A stretch of 64,000 nt of DNA. Source: Caprella mutica. Lineage: Eukaryota; Arthropoda; Malacostraca; Amphipoda; Caprellidae. A model generated the notes under the pieces. It did not search any database. It saw only the letters and a program-made list of their open reading frames with translations, and was not told where the DNA came from. Location: positions 94,168 through 158,167 of the forward strand of contig CANNZV010002565.1 in the NCBI GenBank assembly GCA_947561585.1. Reading direction: 5' to 3'. Made by a program: the position numbers and the translations under genes. Each line of letters opens with the position of its first letter. Position 1 is the stretch's first letter. Positions 11,127-23,014 of this stretch are shown piece by piece.

Positions 11127-11436
11127 GGTGGCAATTGTCCGAGTGGCAATTGTCCGGGTGGCAATTGTCCGGGTGGCAATTGTCCGGGTGGCAATTGTCC
11201 GGGTGGCAATTGTCCGGGTGGCAATTGTCCGGGTGGCAATTGTCCGAGTGGCAATTGTCCGGGTGGCAATTGTCCGGGTGGCAATTGTCCGGGTGGCAAT
11301 TGTCCGGGTGGCAATTGTCCGAGTGGCAGTAGTCCGAGTGGCAATTGTCTTGGTGACAGTAGTCAGAGTGGCAATTGTCCGGGTGGCAGTAGTCCGAGTG
11401 GCAATTGTCTTGGTGGCAGTAGTCCGGGTGGCATTT
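11127..11436. repeat. 15-bp minisatellite, about 20 copies
   Basis: The unit GGTGGCAATTGTCCG is nearly perfect on the left. On the right it changes to a mix of GGTGGCAGTAGTCCG and GGCAATTGTCTTG. The 15-bp unit has no stops in several frames, so overlapping ORFs on both strands (VAIVR, TRTIA and PPGQL pentamers) arise trivially. Confidence 0.95.
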
Positions 11437-11925
11437 GTCTTAGCACCGTAATACAAATGTGTAAATTTGAAATCTTAATTTAACACCTAATATTCATTAT
11501 TCACATAAAATTCGAAACGATCTATAATTTTTTTCTACAAGATGATATAAATCATATACTCTATTTTGATCAAACGTCTAAATGTACTTAAATTTTTTAA
11601 CCATATCTTAGGAGAAGTTTCGGTAATCATTATGATCGCAAATGTGGAACAATTCGATAACCCGGATCTTCCCCTGTCAGTTTAACTGCTATTTCAATTT
11701 AATCTAGATGTGATTTGTCTAGATTACTCTTCCTTAGATTATATGGAACTGTAATTTAAAACCTATATGTAATTACCTGGGCTATTAACTGTTAAACACA
11801 GCTCTATCAACGCACTCGGATTGTATTTTGTTGTTTTCAATCATTTTTAATAATTAAATATAGGTTTGATAACTTTTCTTGCGTGTTTTTTTAATTATTT
11901 ACCTTGTTGGAACTTTGTTTTTTGA
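11437..11925. other. AT-rich spacer with a MITE right half
   Basis: Positions 11628-11676 carry GATCGCAAATGTGGAACAAT, TCGATAACCCGGATCTTCCC, the right arm of the GGGTAAGTT family. Nothing else recognised. Confidence 0.55.
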
Positions 11926-13443
11926 ACCTACTTGTACTAGCAACTGTGACGTCAAAATGACACCAATGGTACACAGAAGGTGATACAGTGTCCATACCTA
12001 CTTCTACTAGCAACTGTGACGTTAAAATGACACTAATGGTACACAGAAGGTGATACAGTGTCCATACCTACTTCTACTAGCCACTGTGACGTTAAAATGA
12101 CACCAATGGTACACAGAAGGTGATACAGTGTCCATACCTACTTCTGCTAGCGACTGTGACGTTAAAATGACACTAATGGTACACAGAAGGTGATACAGTG
12201 TCCATACCTACTTCTACTAGCCACTGTGACGTCAAAATGACACCAATGGTACACAGAAGGTGATACAGTGTCCATACCTACTTCTACTAGCAACTGTGAC
12301 GTTAAAATGACACTAATGGTACACAGAAGGTGATACAGTGTCCATACCTACTTCTACTAGCCACTGTGACGTTAAAATGACACCAATGGTACACAGAAGG
12401 TGATACAGTGTCCATACCTACTTCTACTAGCCACTGTGACGTTAAAATGACACTAATGGTACACAGAAGGTGATACAGTGTCCATACCTACTTCTACTAG
12501 CCACTGTGACGTTAAAATGACACCAATGGTACACAGAAGGTGATACAGTGTCCATACCTACTTCTACTAGCGACTGTGACGTTAAAATGACACCAATGGT
12601 ACACAGAAGGTGATACAGCGTCCATACCTACTTCTACTAGCGACTGTGACGTCAAAATGTAACCAATGGTACACAGAAGGTGATACAGTGTCCATACCTA
12701 CTTCTACTAGCGACTGTGACGTTAAAATGACACCAATGGTACACAGAAGGTGATACAGTGTCCATACCTACTTCTACTAGCGACTGTGACGTTAAAATGA
12801 CACCAATGGTACACAGAAGGTGATACAGTGTCCATACCTACTTCTACTAGCGACTGTGACGTTAAAATGACACCAATGGTACACAGAAGGTGATACAGTG
12901 TCCATACCTACTTCTACTAGCCACTGTGACGTTAAAATGACACCAATGGTACACAGAAGGTGATACAGTGTCCATACCTACTTCTACTAGCCACTGTGAC
13001 GTTAAAATGACACCAATGGTACACAGAAGGTGATACAGTGTCCATACCTACTTCTACTAGCGACTGTGACGTTAAAATGACACCAATGGTACACAGAAGG
13101 TGATACAGTGTCCATACCTACTTCTACTAGCGACTGTGACGTCAAAATGTAACCAATGGTACACAGAAGGTGATACAGTGTCCATACCTACTTCTACTAG
13201 CGACTGTGACGTCAAAATGACACCAATGGTACACAGAAGGTGATACAGTGTCCATACCTACTTCTACTAGCAACTGTGACGTCAAAATGACACCAATGGT
13301 ACACAGAAGGTGATACAGTGTCCATACCTACTTCTACTAGCCACTGTGACGTTAAAATGACACCATTGGTACACAGAAGGTGATACAGTGTCCATACCTA
13401 CTTCTACTAGCCACTGTGACGTTAAAATGACACAAATGTTACG
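11926..13443. repeat. 70-bp minisatellite, about 22 copies, carrying a CRE-like site
   Basis: The unit runs TACCTACTTCTACTAGCAAC, TGTGACGTTAAAATGACACC, AATGGTACACAGAAGGTGAT, ACAGTGTCCA. Copies are highly alike. Six copies carry the full palindrome TGACGTCA and the rest TGACGTTA. The rare variant AAAATGTAACC occurs at 12655 and 13145, exactly seven units (490 bp) apart, showing a block duplication. A diverged single unit lies at about 50648-50685. Confidence 0.95.
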
Positions 13444-13949
13444 CACTATAATAGATTCTAAATAATTTCAATAATTGTCCAATCTACGGTACACGTGCTA
13501 TCGATAATTTACCCAAAGCAGTACTTAGTTAGATTACAGGTAAATAGATCTAATTACTATGTGTTTATCTACCTTTTTGCCAAAGGACATCGACTTTTTA
13601 TGATATTTAGCCGTACAGTACGTACTCTAACTGTATTTATTCCGCTGTAAAATGTTAGTTTATTTTATTAATTTGTATTTAACTAGGGTTTGTTCACATT
13701 TTCGATCTTATAAAGAAAAAAAATATATTATAATTATTTAATATTTATTTTAAATAATATATATTATATGGAACTGCAATGTACCCTAATTATAATTACT
13801 TAAATAAAACAAATAAAACTATTCATAAAACCGAAAGGTCTACGGTTTTAAAACGTTCTCTAATTAGCCCTCTTTTTGTACTGTGTTTAATAACATAGTT
13901 GATAGGTCATGTTGAAATGTTACATGTTGTTGCCTAGGCACCGTACATT
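13444..13949. other. AT-rich spacer with a MITE left-half remnant
   Basis: Around 13685-13745, AGGGTTTGTTCACATTTTCG then ATCTTATAAAG resembles the left arm of the GGGTAAGTT family. No gene seen. Confidence 0.45.
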
Positions 13950-14320
13950 TGGCACCTACTATCCCGTACACACGCACGCACATATACTGCCAGAACAGTC
14001 ATAGAAATACGGACAGACAGGCAGTGTGTATTAAGTTGTTGGAGTGAGTGGTTGTGTTGTGCAGCACTCCCGAACATATTATATCATAGAAAAGTACCAT
14101 TGATTTACTATTTAGATTATGCAACTAGAAAGTATTTTTTGTGTACCTAAGTGAGAGTCAAATAAATAGGTAGCTAGTGTGACAGTGATAATATACTCTA
14201 TTTCTATATAATTTTCACTACATAAATTGCAGCTGACTACCTATCTAGTTTTTTGGAGAATATTGCCTACTGCCTAGGTGTGTTAAGTGGATTTAGCAGA
14301 GAATAACTGCATAAATTTTG
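13950..14320 (+). other. Possible noncoding first exon with splice donor
   Basis: This is a more complex, less AT-biased stretch (CACACGCACGCACATATACT, GGACAGACAGGCAGTGTG) ending at TTTTG followed by GTAAGT at 14321, a strong donor. It carries no long ORF, so if transcribed it would be 5' UTR. No TATA box or acceptor is clear. It could equally be unique intergenic DNA with a chance donor. A link to the exon at 34515 is only speculation. Confidence 0.25.
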
Positions 14321-14439
14321 GTAAGTACCATTAAATTAATAAAAAATAAATTAAGTTTACAAAATATTTTTTCAATTATTAAAATGTCAAGCGTTTTTAC
14401 ACGTTACGTCGGTAAAAAAATGTAATTTATTCGTATCCA

Positions 14440-14535
14440 TGATACCCCGAAGTATCATGGTTACCATTTATATTACAGTATATTTTTTCTTATATGATCG
14501 GCAATGTGGAAGCGTTTAATAGGTCAGACGTTGCC
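14440..14535. mobile_element. GGGTAAGTT-family MITE, core palindrome and right half
   Basis: GTATCCATGATACCCCGAAG, TATCATGGTTACC is the family's core palindrome, followed by TTCTTATATGATCGGCAATG, TGGAAGCG, the right arm. The terminal part is decayed. Confidence 0.65.
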
Positions 14536-14825
14536 CCAAGTTTCTACGCCATTAATTACGTAATTGATATCGGGAGTTTTTTTTAATCTTGTACCTACTT
14601 GTTTGCTTAGTTTTTTTTACAAGTAATTTATATAAACTTGTTATTTATCGCCCGTAGTTAGTTAAATAATGATTACAAAATATAATTGGTTATTACTGAC
14701 ATACCTACTTACTATTCAAATAATTTATATAGATGTTTACTATATAAATATGTATTTACTACATTGTGATTCTGTGTGTACTTATTAGACAGTTGCCGTG
14801 TGCGGATTTACGTACACGTTACTCT

Positions 14826-15335
14826 GTGAGTGTATGTTTTTATCATGCATGTTTATGTACGTATGTATCATGTATGTTTGTATATGTTTGTATCATGTAT
14901 GTTTTGTATCATGTATGTTTTGTATCATGTATGTTTTTATCATGTATGTTTTTATCATGTATGTTTTGTATCATGTATGTTTGTATCATGTATGTTTTGT
15001 ATCATGTATGTTTTGTATCATGTATGTTTTGTATCATGTATGTTTTGTATCATGTTTTGTATCATGTGTGTTTGTATCATGAACGCTTGTATCATGTGTG
15101 TTTGTATCATGAACGCTTGTATCATGTGTGTTTGTATCATGAACGCTTGTATCATGTACGTTTGCATCATGTACGTTTGCATCATGTGTGTTTGTATCAT
15201 GTATGTTTGTATCATGTGTGTTTGTATCATGAACGCTTGTATCATGTACGTTTGCATCATGTATATTTCTATCATTTGTGTTTGTATCATGTATGTTTGT
15301 ACCATGTACGCTTGTATCATGTACTTTTGCATCAA
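14826..15335. repeat. 15/16-bp minisatellite
   Basis: Units CATGTATGTTTGTAT (15) and CATGTATGTTTTGTAT (16) alternate. The right half carries CATGAACGCTTGTAT and CATGTACGTTTGCAT variants, which alternate regularly. The resulting ORFs (MYVCI, YHVCL and the minus-strand HDT/MIQ repeats) appear in every frame and are not genes. Confidence 0.92.
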
Positions 15336-15720
15336 ATAAAAACTGTAACAAAGTTAATTACTTCTTAATGGGGTAGTTGTGGTAATTTTTATGTTCCATA
15401 TGTGTAACACATAAAATATACGTTACTAACTATTTTTGCTTCATTAACATGCAAATTAGAATCTTTAATAGGGTAAACACTCAATCACCGTTCATTTCAT
15501 CACTATGTAACATTTTCTTTTTACATTATATCACACTTTAATTACACAAATATACTTTTGTATATTTCGCATGTGTAGCGGCATACGCGAAGCGTATGGT
15601 ACAGTTCTTCAATAAATAATCTTATATAGTGTATATCCTAAAGGCAATGAAAATACAAAAGCTTCTTGAAATTACCAAATGAGAATTATTATATGATATT
15701 CTTCTTTAATGTAAAATATG
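15336..15720. other. Spacer with a perfect small hairpin
   Basis: AT-rich, except for CATACGC, GAA, GCGTATG at 15582-15598: a perfect 7-bp stem with a three-base loop. No adjacent gene explains it. Confidence 0.55.
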
Positions 15721-16347
15721 GATATTGTATGAAAGTTCTTTACCGTAAGAGTTCATCCCTAGTGGAATATTATTTGTATTGACTGTAAATAGATATTGTA
15801 TGAAAGTTCTTCACTGTAAGAGTTCATCCCTAATGGAATATTATTTGTATTGACTGTAAATAGATATTGTATGAATGTTCTTCACCGTAAGAGTTCATCC
15901 CTAATGGAATATTATTTGTATTGACTGTAAATAGATATTGTATGAATGTTTTTCACCGTAAGAGTTCATCCCTAGTGGAATATTATTTGTATTGACTGTA
16001 AATAGATATTGTATGAATGTTCTTCACCGTAAGAGTTCATCCCTAGTGGAATATTATTTGTATTGACTGTAAATAGATATTGTATGAATGTTCTTCACCG
16101 TAAGAGTTCATCCCTAGTGGAATATTATTTGTATTGACTGTAAATAGATATTGTATGAATGTTCTTCACCGTAAGAGTTCATCCCTAGTGGAATATTATT
16201 TGTATTGACTGTAAATAGATATTGTATGAATGTTCTTCACCGTAAGAGTTCATCCCTAGTGGAATATTATTTGTATTGACTGTAAATAGATATTGTATGA
16301 ATGTTCTTCACCGTAAGAGTTCATCCCTAGTGGAATATTATTTGTAT
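15721..16347 (+). repeat. 71-bp minisatellite family, array 1 (about 9 copies)
   Basis: The unit runs GATATTGTATGAATGTTCTT, CACCGTAAGAGTTCATCCCT, AGTGGAATATTATTTGTATT, GACTGTAAATA. Copies differ at a handful of positions. The same unit recurs in reverse orientation at 26538-27966. Confidence 0.95.
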
Positions 16348-16582
16348 CCTCGAAAGTTAAATTAAAATGGTTAAATAAATTGAAATGGGATACCTTTTAT
16401 GTGTAGGAAAAGTGTTAAATTTGTTGTAATTATAATAAACACGGTACAAAGTTTTGCAGGTAAAATCAATCAAGTACATTATAGCAGATGTGTTATTGTT
16501 AATAGATAATGGATGAGAATTATTACCATCATATACTTACATTGAAATAAAAGAGTACATATGTAATTCATGTACTAAATTC

Positions 16583-17814
16583 AAACCTTCACTGTGCACT
16601 GTATTTACAACTATTGGTGGTTGTTTTAACTCTTCACTGTGCACTGTATTTACAACTATTGGTGGTTGTTTTAACTCTTCACTGTGCACTGTATTTACAA
16701 CTATTGGTGGTTGTTTTAACTCTTCACTGTGCACTGTATTTACAACTATAGGTGGTTGTTTTAACTCTTCACTGTGCACTTTATTTACAACTATTGGTGG
16801 TTGTTTTAACCCTTCACTGTGCACTTTATTTACAACTATTGGTGGTTGTTTTAACTCTTCACTGTGCACTTTATTTACAACTATTGGTGGTTGTTTTAAC
16901 TCTTCACTGTGCACTGTATTTACAACTATAGGTGGTTGTTTTAACTCTTCACTGTGCACTTTATTTACAACTATTGGTGTTTGTTTTAACTCTTCACTGT
17001 GCACTTTATTTACAACTATTGGTGGTTGTTTTAACTCTTCACTGTGCACTTTATTTACAACTATTGGTGGTTGTTTTAACCCTTCACTGTGCACTTTATT
17101 TACAACTATTGGTGTTTGTTTTAACTCTTCACTGTGCACTTTATTTACAACTATTGGTGTTTGTTTTAACTCTTCACTGTGCACTTTATTTACAACTATT
17201 GGTGGTTGTTTTAACTCTTCACTGTGCACTGTATTTACAACTATTGGTGGTTGTTTTAACTCTTCACTGTGCACTGTATTTACAACTATTGGTGGTTGTT
17301 TTAACTCTTCACTGTGCACTGTATTTACAACTATTGGTGGTTGTTTTAACTCTTCACTGTGCACTGTATTTACAACTATAGGTGGTTGTTTTAACTCTTC
17401 ACTGTGCACTTTATTTACAACTATTGGTGGTTGTTTTAACCCTTCACTGTGCACTTTATTTACAACTATTGGTGGTTGTTTTAACTCTTCACTGTGCACT
17501 TTATTTACAACTATTGGTGGTTGTTTTAACTCTTCACTGTGCACTGTATTTACAACTATAGGTGGTTGTTTTAACTCTTCACTGTGCACTTTATTTACAA
17601 CTATTGGTGTTTGTTTTAACTCTTCACTGTGCACTTTATTTACAACTATTGGTGTTTGTTTTAACCCTTCACTGTGCACTTTATTTACAACTATTGGTGT
17701 TTGTTTTAACTCTTCACTGTGCACTTTATTTACAACTATTGGTGTTTGTTTTAACCCTTCACTGTGTACTTTATTTACAACTATTGGTGGTTGTTTTAAC
17801 CCTTCACTGTGCAC
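16583..17814. repeat. 45-bp minisatellite, about 27 copies
   Basis: The unit is CTTCACTGTGCACTGTATTT, ACAACTATTGGTGGTTGTTT, TAACT. Variation is confined to a few sites: GTATTT or TTATTT, GGTGG or GGTGT, CTC or CCC. The minus strand carries a 437-codon frame (16537-17850) of 15-residue repeats reading VHSEELKQPPIVVNK. It is stop-free because 45 is divisible by three, and plus-strand frames are also open. With no signal peptide, domain or splice context, coding is doubtful; see rejected items. Confidence 0.95.
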
Positions 17815-18295
17815 ATGACGGTTGTTTTTACAATAAAATGCTTCTACCAAAATATGAAAAAAAAAACCATTTCAGTTGCTAATATATTTTTTAACATTAT
17901 CAGTTGAAAGTTTTTATATTATTATCAATATACATATACTGCATGGATCTATACAGTGAATTGAAGTGATATAGGTATATTTTCTCACAAAGTAGCTATT
18001 CTACAGCTGTTCCAGATACAGATTCAACTTCTATAGTTTGTTATAGTATTAAAGTTATTCGCTATTTTATTTCCCATAAGGTTGAATTTCTATTTCAATT
18101 TCTGATCACAATAGCCTCTATATCTTTATCTTATATAATATTGACGTTTAGTTACTATTTTATCTCCCTACGCAACAATTGCAGTGTCCATTCGATAAGT
18201 TATTCGATATCGTACAAATGATCTCACAACACTTGTGTCATTTTCTAAAAATTTTAGTGTATATATTTCTAATCAAAAATTCTTTTTATTCATAT
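17815..18295. other. AT-rich spacer, nothing recognised
   Basis: No gene, RNA or repeat that I can support. Confidence 0.5.
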
Positions 18296-18760
18296 GATGT
18301 AAATGGAAGAGAAGGGGTTGTGGCGTCCCTTGGCCTCCAAACTGTTGTAATTTGGATTATATATTCTCTTCATTTTTTCCATGTTTATTAATTTTTAACG
18401 CTACTTTCATTTTTAGATAATAGCGCTAGGGTTATGCTCTTCAGCTACCAGGTCTTAGATAGGTAGACTCGTAGGCTTCATTAACTATCACCTCTTCATT
18501 TTCCTCTTCTATCCGTGAATGCAGTCACTGATGCTTGTGTTCCTTTCCGTCACATTCCTTGGTAAGTGACTGCATTCATGGAGTAGCTTTTCTGTTTCCA
18601 TGTGCATTGTCACCAAGGGTGGTAAGTGACTCTGTTCATGGAGCCACTTTCCCTTTTACCTGCTTCTTCCAGTCCCTTGTATTTAATTTCTTTTTGACGT
18701 CATTGATATGGCTGAAGCGGACGTTAAACCCCTATAATAACATTCAAATTAATTTCTGCG
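18296..18760 (+). repeat. Dispersed element E, copy A (retroposon-tail-like)
   Basis: It shares ordered blocks with 21800-22200: AATGGAAGAGAAGG, CCAAACTGTTGTAATTTG, GATAGCGCTAGGGTTATGC, ATCACCTCTTCATTTTCC, AATTTCTTTTTGACGTCA, and the closing AAGCGGACGTTAAACCCCT. The conserved end suggests a 3' tail of a non-LTR element or SINE; this class is inference. Copy A carries an internal duplication around GGTAAGTGACT. The 32-bp array begins 17 bases past its end. Confidence 0.7.
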
Positions 18761-18776
18761 GTTTGTGAAATTAGCA

Positions 18777-20515
18777 TACTGCAGTGACTCTTTTCTCTGA
18801 TAGTACATCATCACAGTGACTCTTTTCTCTGATAGTACATCAACACAGTGACTCTTTTCTCTGATAGTACATCATCACAGTGACTCTTTTATCTGATAGT
18901 ACATCATCACAGTGACTCTTTTATCTGATAGTACATCATCACAGTGACTCTTTTATCTGATAGTACATCATCACAGTGACTCTTTTCTCTGATAGTACAT
19001 CATCACAGTGACTCTTTTTCTCTGATAGTACATCATCACAGTTGACTCTTTTCTCTGATAGTACATCAACACAGTGACTCTTTTCCTCTGATAGTACATC
19101 ATCACAGTGACTCTTTTCTCTGATAGTTCATCATCACAGTGACTCTTTTCTCTGATAGTACATCATCACAGTGACTCTTTTCTCTGATAGTACATCATCA
19201 CAGTGACTCTTTTCTCTGATAGTACATCATCACAGTGACTCTTTTCTCTGATAGTACATCATCACAGTGACTCTTTTCTCTGATAGTTCATCATCACAGT
19301 GACTCTTTTCTCTGATAGTTCATCATCACAGTGACTCTTTTCTCTGATAGTACATCATCACAGTGACTCTTTTCTCTGATAGCTCATCATCACAGTGACT
19401 CTTTTCTCTGATAGTACATCATCACAGTGACTCTTTTCTCTGATAGTACATCATCACAGTGACTCTTTTCTCTGATAGTACATCATCACAGTGGACTCTT
19501 TTCTCTGATAGCTCATCATCACAGTGACTCTTTTCTCTGATAGTACATCATCACAGTGACTCTTTTCTCTGATAGTACATCATCACAGTGACTCTTTTCT
19601 CTGATAGTACATCATCACAGTGACTCTTTTCTCTGATAGCTCATCATCACAGTGACTCTTTTCTCTGATAGTACATCATCACAGTGACTCGTTTCTCTGA
19701 TAGTATATCATCACAGTGACTCTTTTCTCTGATAGTACATCATCACAGTGACTCTTTTCTCTGATAGTTCATCATCACAGTGACTCTTTTCTCTGATAGT
19801 TCATCATCACAGTGACTCTTTTCTCTGATAGTTCATCATCACAGTGACTCTTTTCTCTGATAGTACATCATCACAGTGACTCTTTTCTCTGATAGTACAT
19901 CATCACAGTGACTCTTTTCTCTGATAGTACATCATCACAGTGACTCTTTTCTCTGATAGTACATCATCACAGTGACTCGTTTCTCTGATAGTATATCATC
20001 ACAGTGACTCTTTTCTCTGATAGTACATCATCACAGTGACTCTTTTCTCTGATAGTTCATCATCACAGTGACTCTTTTCTCTGATAGTTCATCATCACAG
20101 TGACTCTTTTCTCTGATAGTTCATCATCACAGTGACTCTTTTCTCTGATAGTTCATCATCACAGTGACTCTTTTCTCTGATAGTACATCATCACAGTGAC
20201 TCTTTTCTCTGATAGTACATCATCACAGTGACTCTTTTCTCTGATAGTACATCATCACAGTGCCTCTTTTCTCGGATAGTACATCATCACAGTGACTCTT
20301 TTCTCTGATAGTACATCATCACAGTGACTCTTTTCTCTGATAGTACATCATCACAGTGACTCTTTTCTCTGATAGTACATCATTACAGTGACTCTTTTCT
20401 CTGATAGTACATCATCACAGTGACACTTTTCTCTGATAGTACATCATCACAGTGCCTCTTTTCTCGGATAGTACATCATCACAGTGACTCTTTTCTCTGA
20501 TAGTACATCATCACG
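18777..20515. repeat. 32-bp minisatellite, about 54 copies
   Basis: The unit is CACAGTGACTCTTTTCTCTG, ATAGTACATCAT. Common variants are TTCATC or CTCATC for TACATC and TTTTATC for TTTTCTC. Single-base indels (GTTGACTC, GTGGACTC, CTTTTTCTC, TTTTCCTC) occur, so no frame is kept. A block including a CTCGTTTC variant recurs at 19688 and 19976, exactly 288 bp (9 units) apart. Confidence 0.95.
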
Positions 20516-21674
20516 GACTAAACATATATGGCAGCTTGTATAATGTATATATTTGACGTAATTGCATTATATCAAACTTTTTACTACACTAGTAAGTTGT
20601 TCTTTAAACTGGTCGGGTAAGTTTTACCTGAGATTAAATTACTGATTGAAATAAACTGGGGCGCCAAATAAGTAGTGATCTAAGTGAAATTAGGCTTAAA
20701 AATAGATTGCCTATTCGAAAATTAGAAATAGTATATTCAAAACATTAAAAATATTTGTCAATTTGTTCTTTGCTTTTAAATTTTGGGCTTTATAATTAAA
20801 TTTTACCCTGTTAACTACCACTCAATATAATGATAATATAATTAAATCTGAATATATGTAAATCAATTAGTTAGATAGTTTAAATGTATTAATTAATAGT
20901 TCCATCAATCAGTGTAGCACAGTCTAGTTACCCAGACTATGATTAATTATTAATATGATTAACTTTACTAATATGATTAACATATTAATATCATATTTTC
21001 AGAGAGAAATGATTTTAAAATATGTGTAGAATGTGAAAGGCGCCATGTTACTTACTCTTGATATGACAGGTAGAAAAATATTATATAATAAAAAAAAACA
21101 TCTTTTTTTGCAACCTCTATAGCTTTTACTTAAATAATTAATGTTTCATGTTAATAATAATATCCTATAGCTTCAATAGGTTTATAGTAATAAGTTTAAC
21201 CTTACAATATGGTTATACTGATGTCTAAAAAGTATAGTAACTTTCTGCACCAGTAATATATTATCACCATGTCAGTATCAGTTTTTTTTTCTACAGAATG
21301 AATTAAAGTGCAGTCATAAGGTATATTGTATGAGGTATATTATATCTATAAGGTATAAGGTGAATTGCTACACTGTCACCTTCTGATTGCTACCTCAATC
21401 ACCTTATATAAGGTATAGTACCAATTACCGGTCGAGATGGATTACCGAGTCAAGATTTCTATTATTAAAAAAAAAATAAGAAAAATAGTAAGGAAAATAT
21501 CATCAGTAAATAAAAATTTGTATATATTACTGGATTAAGATTTCTAACTTTCTTTTAAAATATATAGTAAGTAAAATACATTCATACGTATATATAATTC
21601 GCATATGGTACTGTCAAATTGGATTAATATGCTAACTGAAATATTGATTTTATGATATATTTGTTCAATGAGTA
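20516..21674. other. AT-rich spacer, nothing recognised
   Basis: No gene recognised. GGTATA-type short repeats occur near 21320-21420. Confidence 0.5.
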
Positions 21675-21760
21675 ATCCTTTTTGACTGCTTCTGCAAGTA
21701 CTTGTATTTAATGTCCCTTAACTTTGTCAACGTTAAACCCTCTGCAAATTAATTACTTGA
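21675..21760 (+). repeat. Dispersed element E, truncated copy C
   Basis: TGACTGCTTCTGCAAGTACT, TGTATTTAATGTCCCTTAAC and CAACGTTAAACCCTCTG match only the last 90 bases of copies A and B. Retention of the 3' end with loss of the 5' end is typical of target-primed retroposition. Confidence 0.6.
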
Positions 21761-21799
21761 TTTGTAAGCTAATTGACATGTTTCATTAGTACGTTGCCC

Positions 21800-22200
21800 C
21801 CAAGGGCTCTATCCTGAAGCTGTCTGTGGTGAATGGAAGAGAAGGAGGGCCCCAAACTGTTGTAATTTGAATTTGTGTCTTAATTTTTACCATGTTTATC
21901 ATTTTTCTAACGCTACTTGCAGTTTTAGAGGATAGCGCTATGGTTATGCTCTTTAACTTCGAAATCTTAGATTTTGTGTTAGGTATGCTTGATTCATTAT
22001 CACCTCTTCATTTTCCTCTTATCTATACAGGGAGCATCTTTTCTGCATCAGTGAGATTTTCACCGACGTAAGTAGGTGACACTTTCCTTTCTGACCGCTT
22101 CAGCTAGTTCCTTGTATTAAATTTCTTTTTGACGTCAGCGATATGGCCTTTGGTTCCGAAGCAGACGTTAAACCCCTCAGTAAATCAATTAATTAGTTCG
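21800..22200 (+). repeat. Dispersed element E, copy B
   Basis: Same ordered blocks as copy A, ending GGTTCCGAAGCAGACGTTAA, ACCCCT. It lies immediately downstream of copy C in the same orientation. Confidence 0.7.
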
Positions 22201-22335
22201 TTTAATTAACTCGAAAGCCATACAAGAGCTAGATATATATTTTTAATATAAAAATTTTAAACGCAATGTTTTTATATTATCCATTGACGTTGGTTAACAA
22301 CGCTATTATTTTTAGATTACAAAGGTTGTATATTG

Positions 22336-22482
22336 TAAGTTCCGAGTTATTGGACAGTTCCACATTTTCGATCATATAGATAGTTTAAAATTTTAACTAT
22401 TTTTTAGTTTTTACAGTTTCTTATTTATGTTCGAAAAAGAGAAACAATCTGTCAATTCAGAACATTCTCCAGTCGATCATTA
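22336..22482. mobile_element. GGGTAAGTT-family MITE
   Basis: The left arm TAAGTTCCGAGTTATTGGAC, AGTTCCACATTTTCGATCAT is well kept. The right arm (TATGTTCGAAAAAGAGAAAC, AATCTGTCAATTCAGAACAT) is more diverged. Confidence 0.7.
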
Positions 22483-22582
22483 TTCTATCAGAGTAATGTG
22501 TAAAACTTTATTCTCAAGGGAGCAATTCAAATCTTAAATATGATAGGTTCATTTTTCTGAGCTGTCGAATAGAAAGATGGCA

Positions 22583-23014
22583 ATTCATCGTCAAGAACAA
22601 GGAGGAAGAATCGCTACGAACAAGGAGGAAGAATCGTCAAGAACAAGGAGGATTAATCGTCAAAAACAAGGAAGAAGAATCGTTACGAACAAGGAGGAGG
22701 AATCGTCAAGAACAAGGAGGAGGAATCGTCAAGAACAAGGAAGAGGAATCGTCAAGAACAAGGAGGAAGAATCGTCAAGAACAAGGAGGAAGAATTGTCA
22801 AGAACAAGGAGGAGGAATCGTCAAGAACAAGGAGGAGGAATCGTCAAGAACAAGGAGGAGGAATCGTCAAGAACAAGGAGGAGGAATCGTCAAGAACAAG
22901 GAGGAGGAATCGTCAAGAACAAGGAGGAGGAATCGTCAAGAACAAGGAGGAGGAATCGTCAAGAACAAGGAGGAGGAATCGTCAAGAACAAGGAGGAGGA
23001 ATCGTCAAGAACAA
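22583..23014. repeat. 23-bp purine-rich minisatellite, about 19 copies
   Basis: The unit is GGAGGAGGAATCGTCAAGAACAA, almost all purine on the plus strand. Because 23 is not a multiple of three, the plus-strand ORF (22577-23128, 183 codons) cycles through all three frames and gives a 23-residue repeat (NKEEESSRTRRRNRQEQ then GGGIVK). It begins with an ATG and runs past the array, but is charged low-complexity sequence with no domain; I regard coding as unlikely though not excluded. Confidence 0.93.

Noticed and set aside
11085..11456. Proline- and threonine-rich pentapeptide ORFs
   Set aside because: A 15-bp repeat read in four frames; reminiscent of pentapeptide proteins only by composition.
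14766..15368. 200-codon cysteine/histidine-rich ORF that could suggest a metal-binding protein
   Set aside because: Cys and His come from TGT and CAT of the repeat CATGTATGTTTGTAT, and all plus frames are open.
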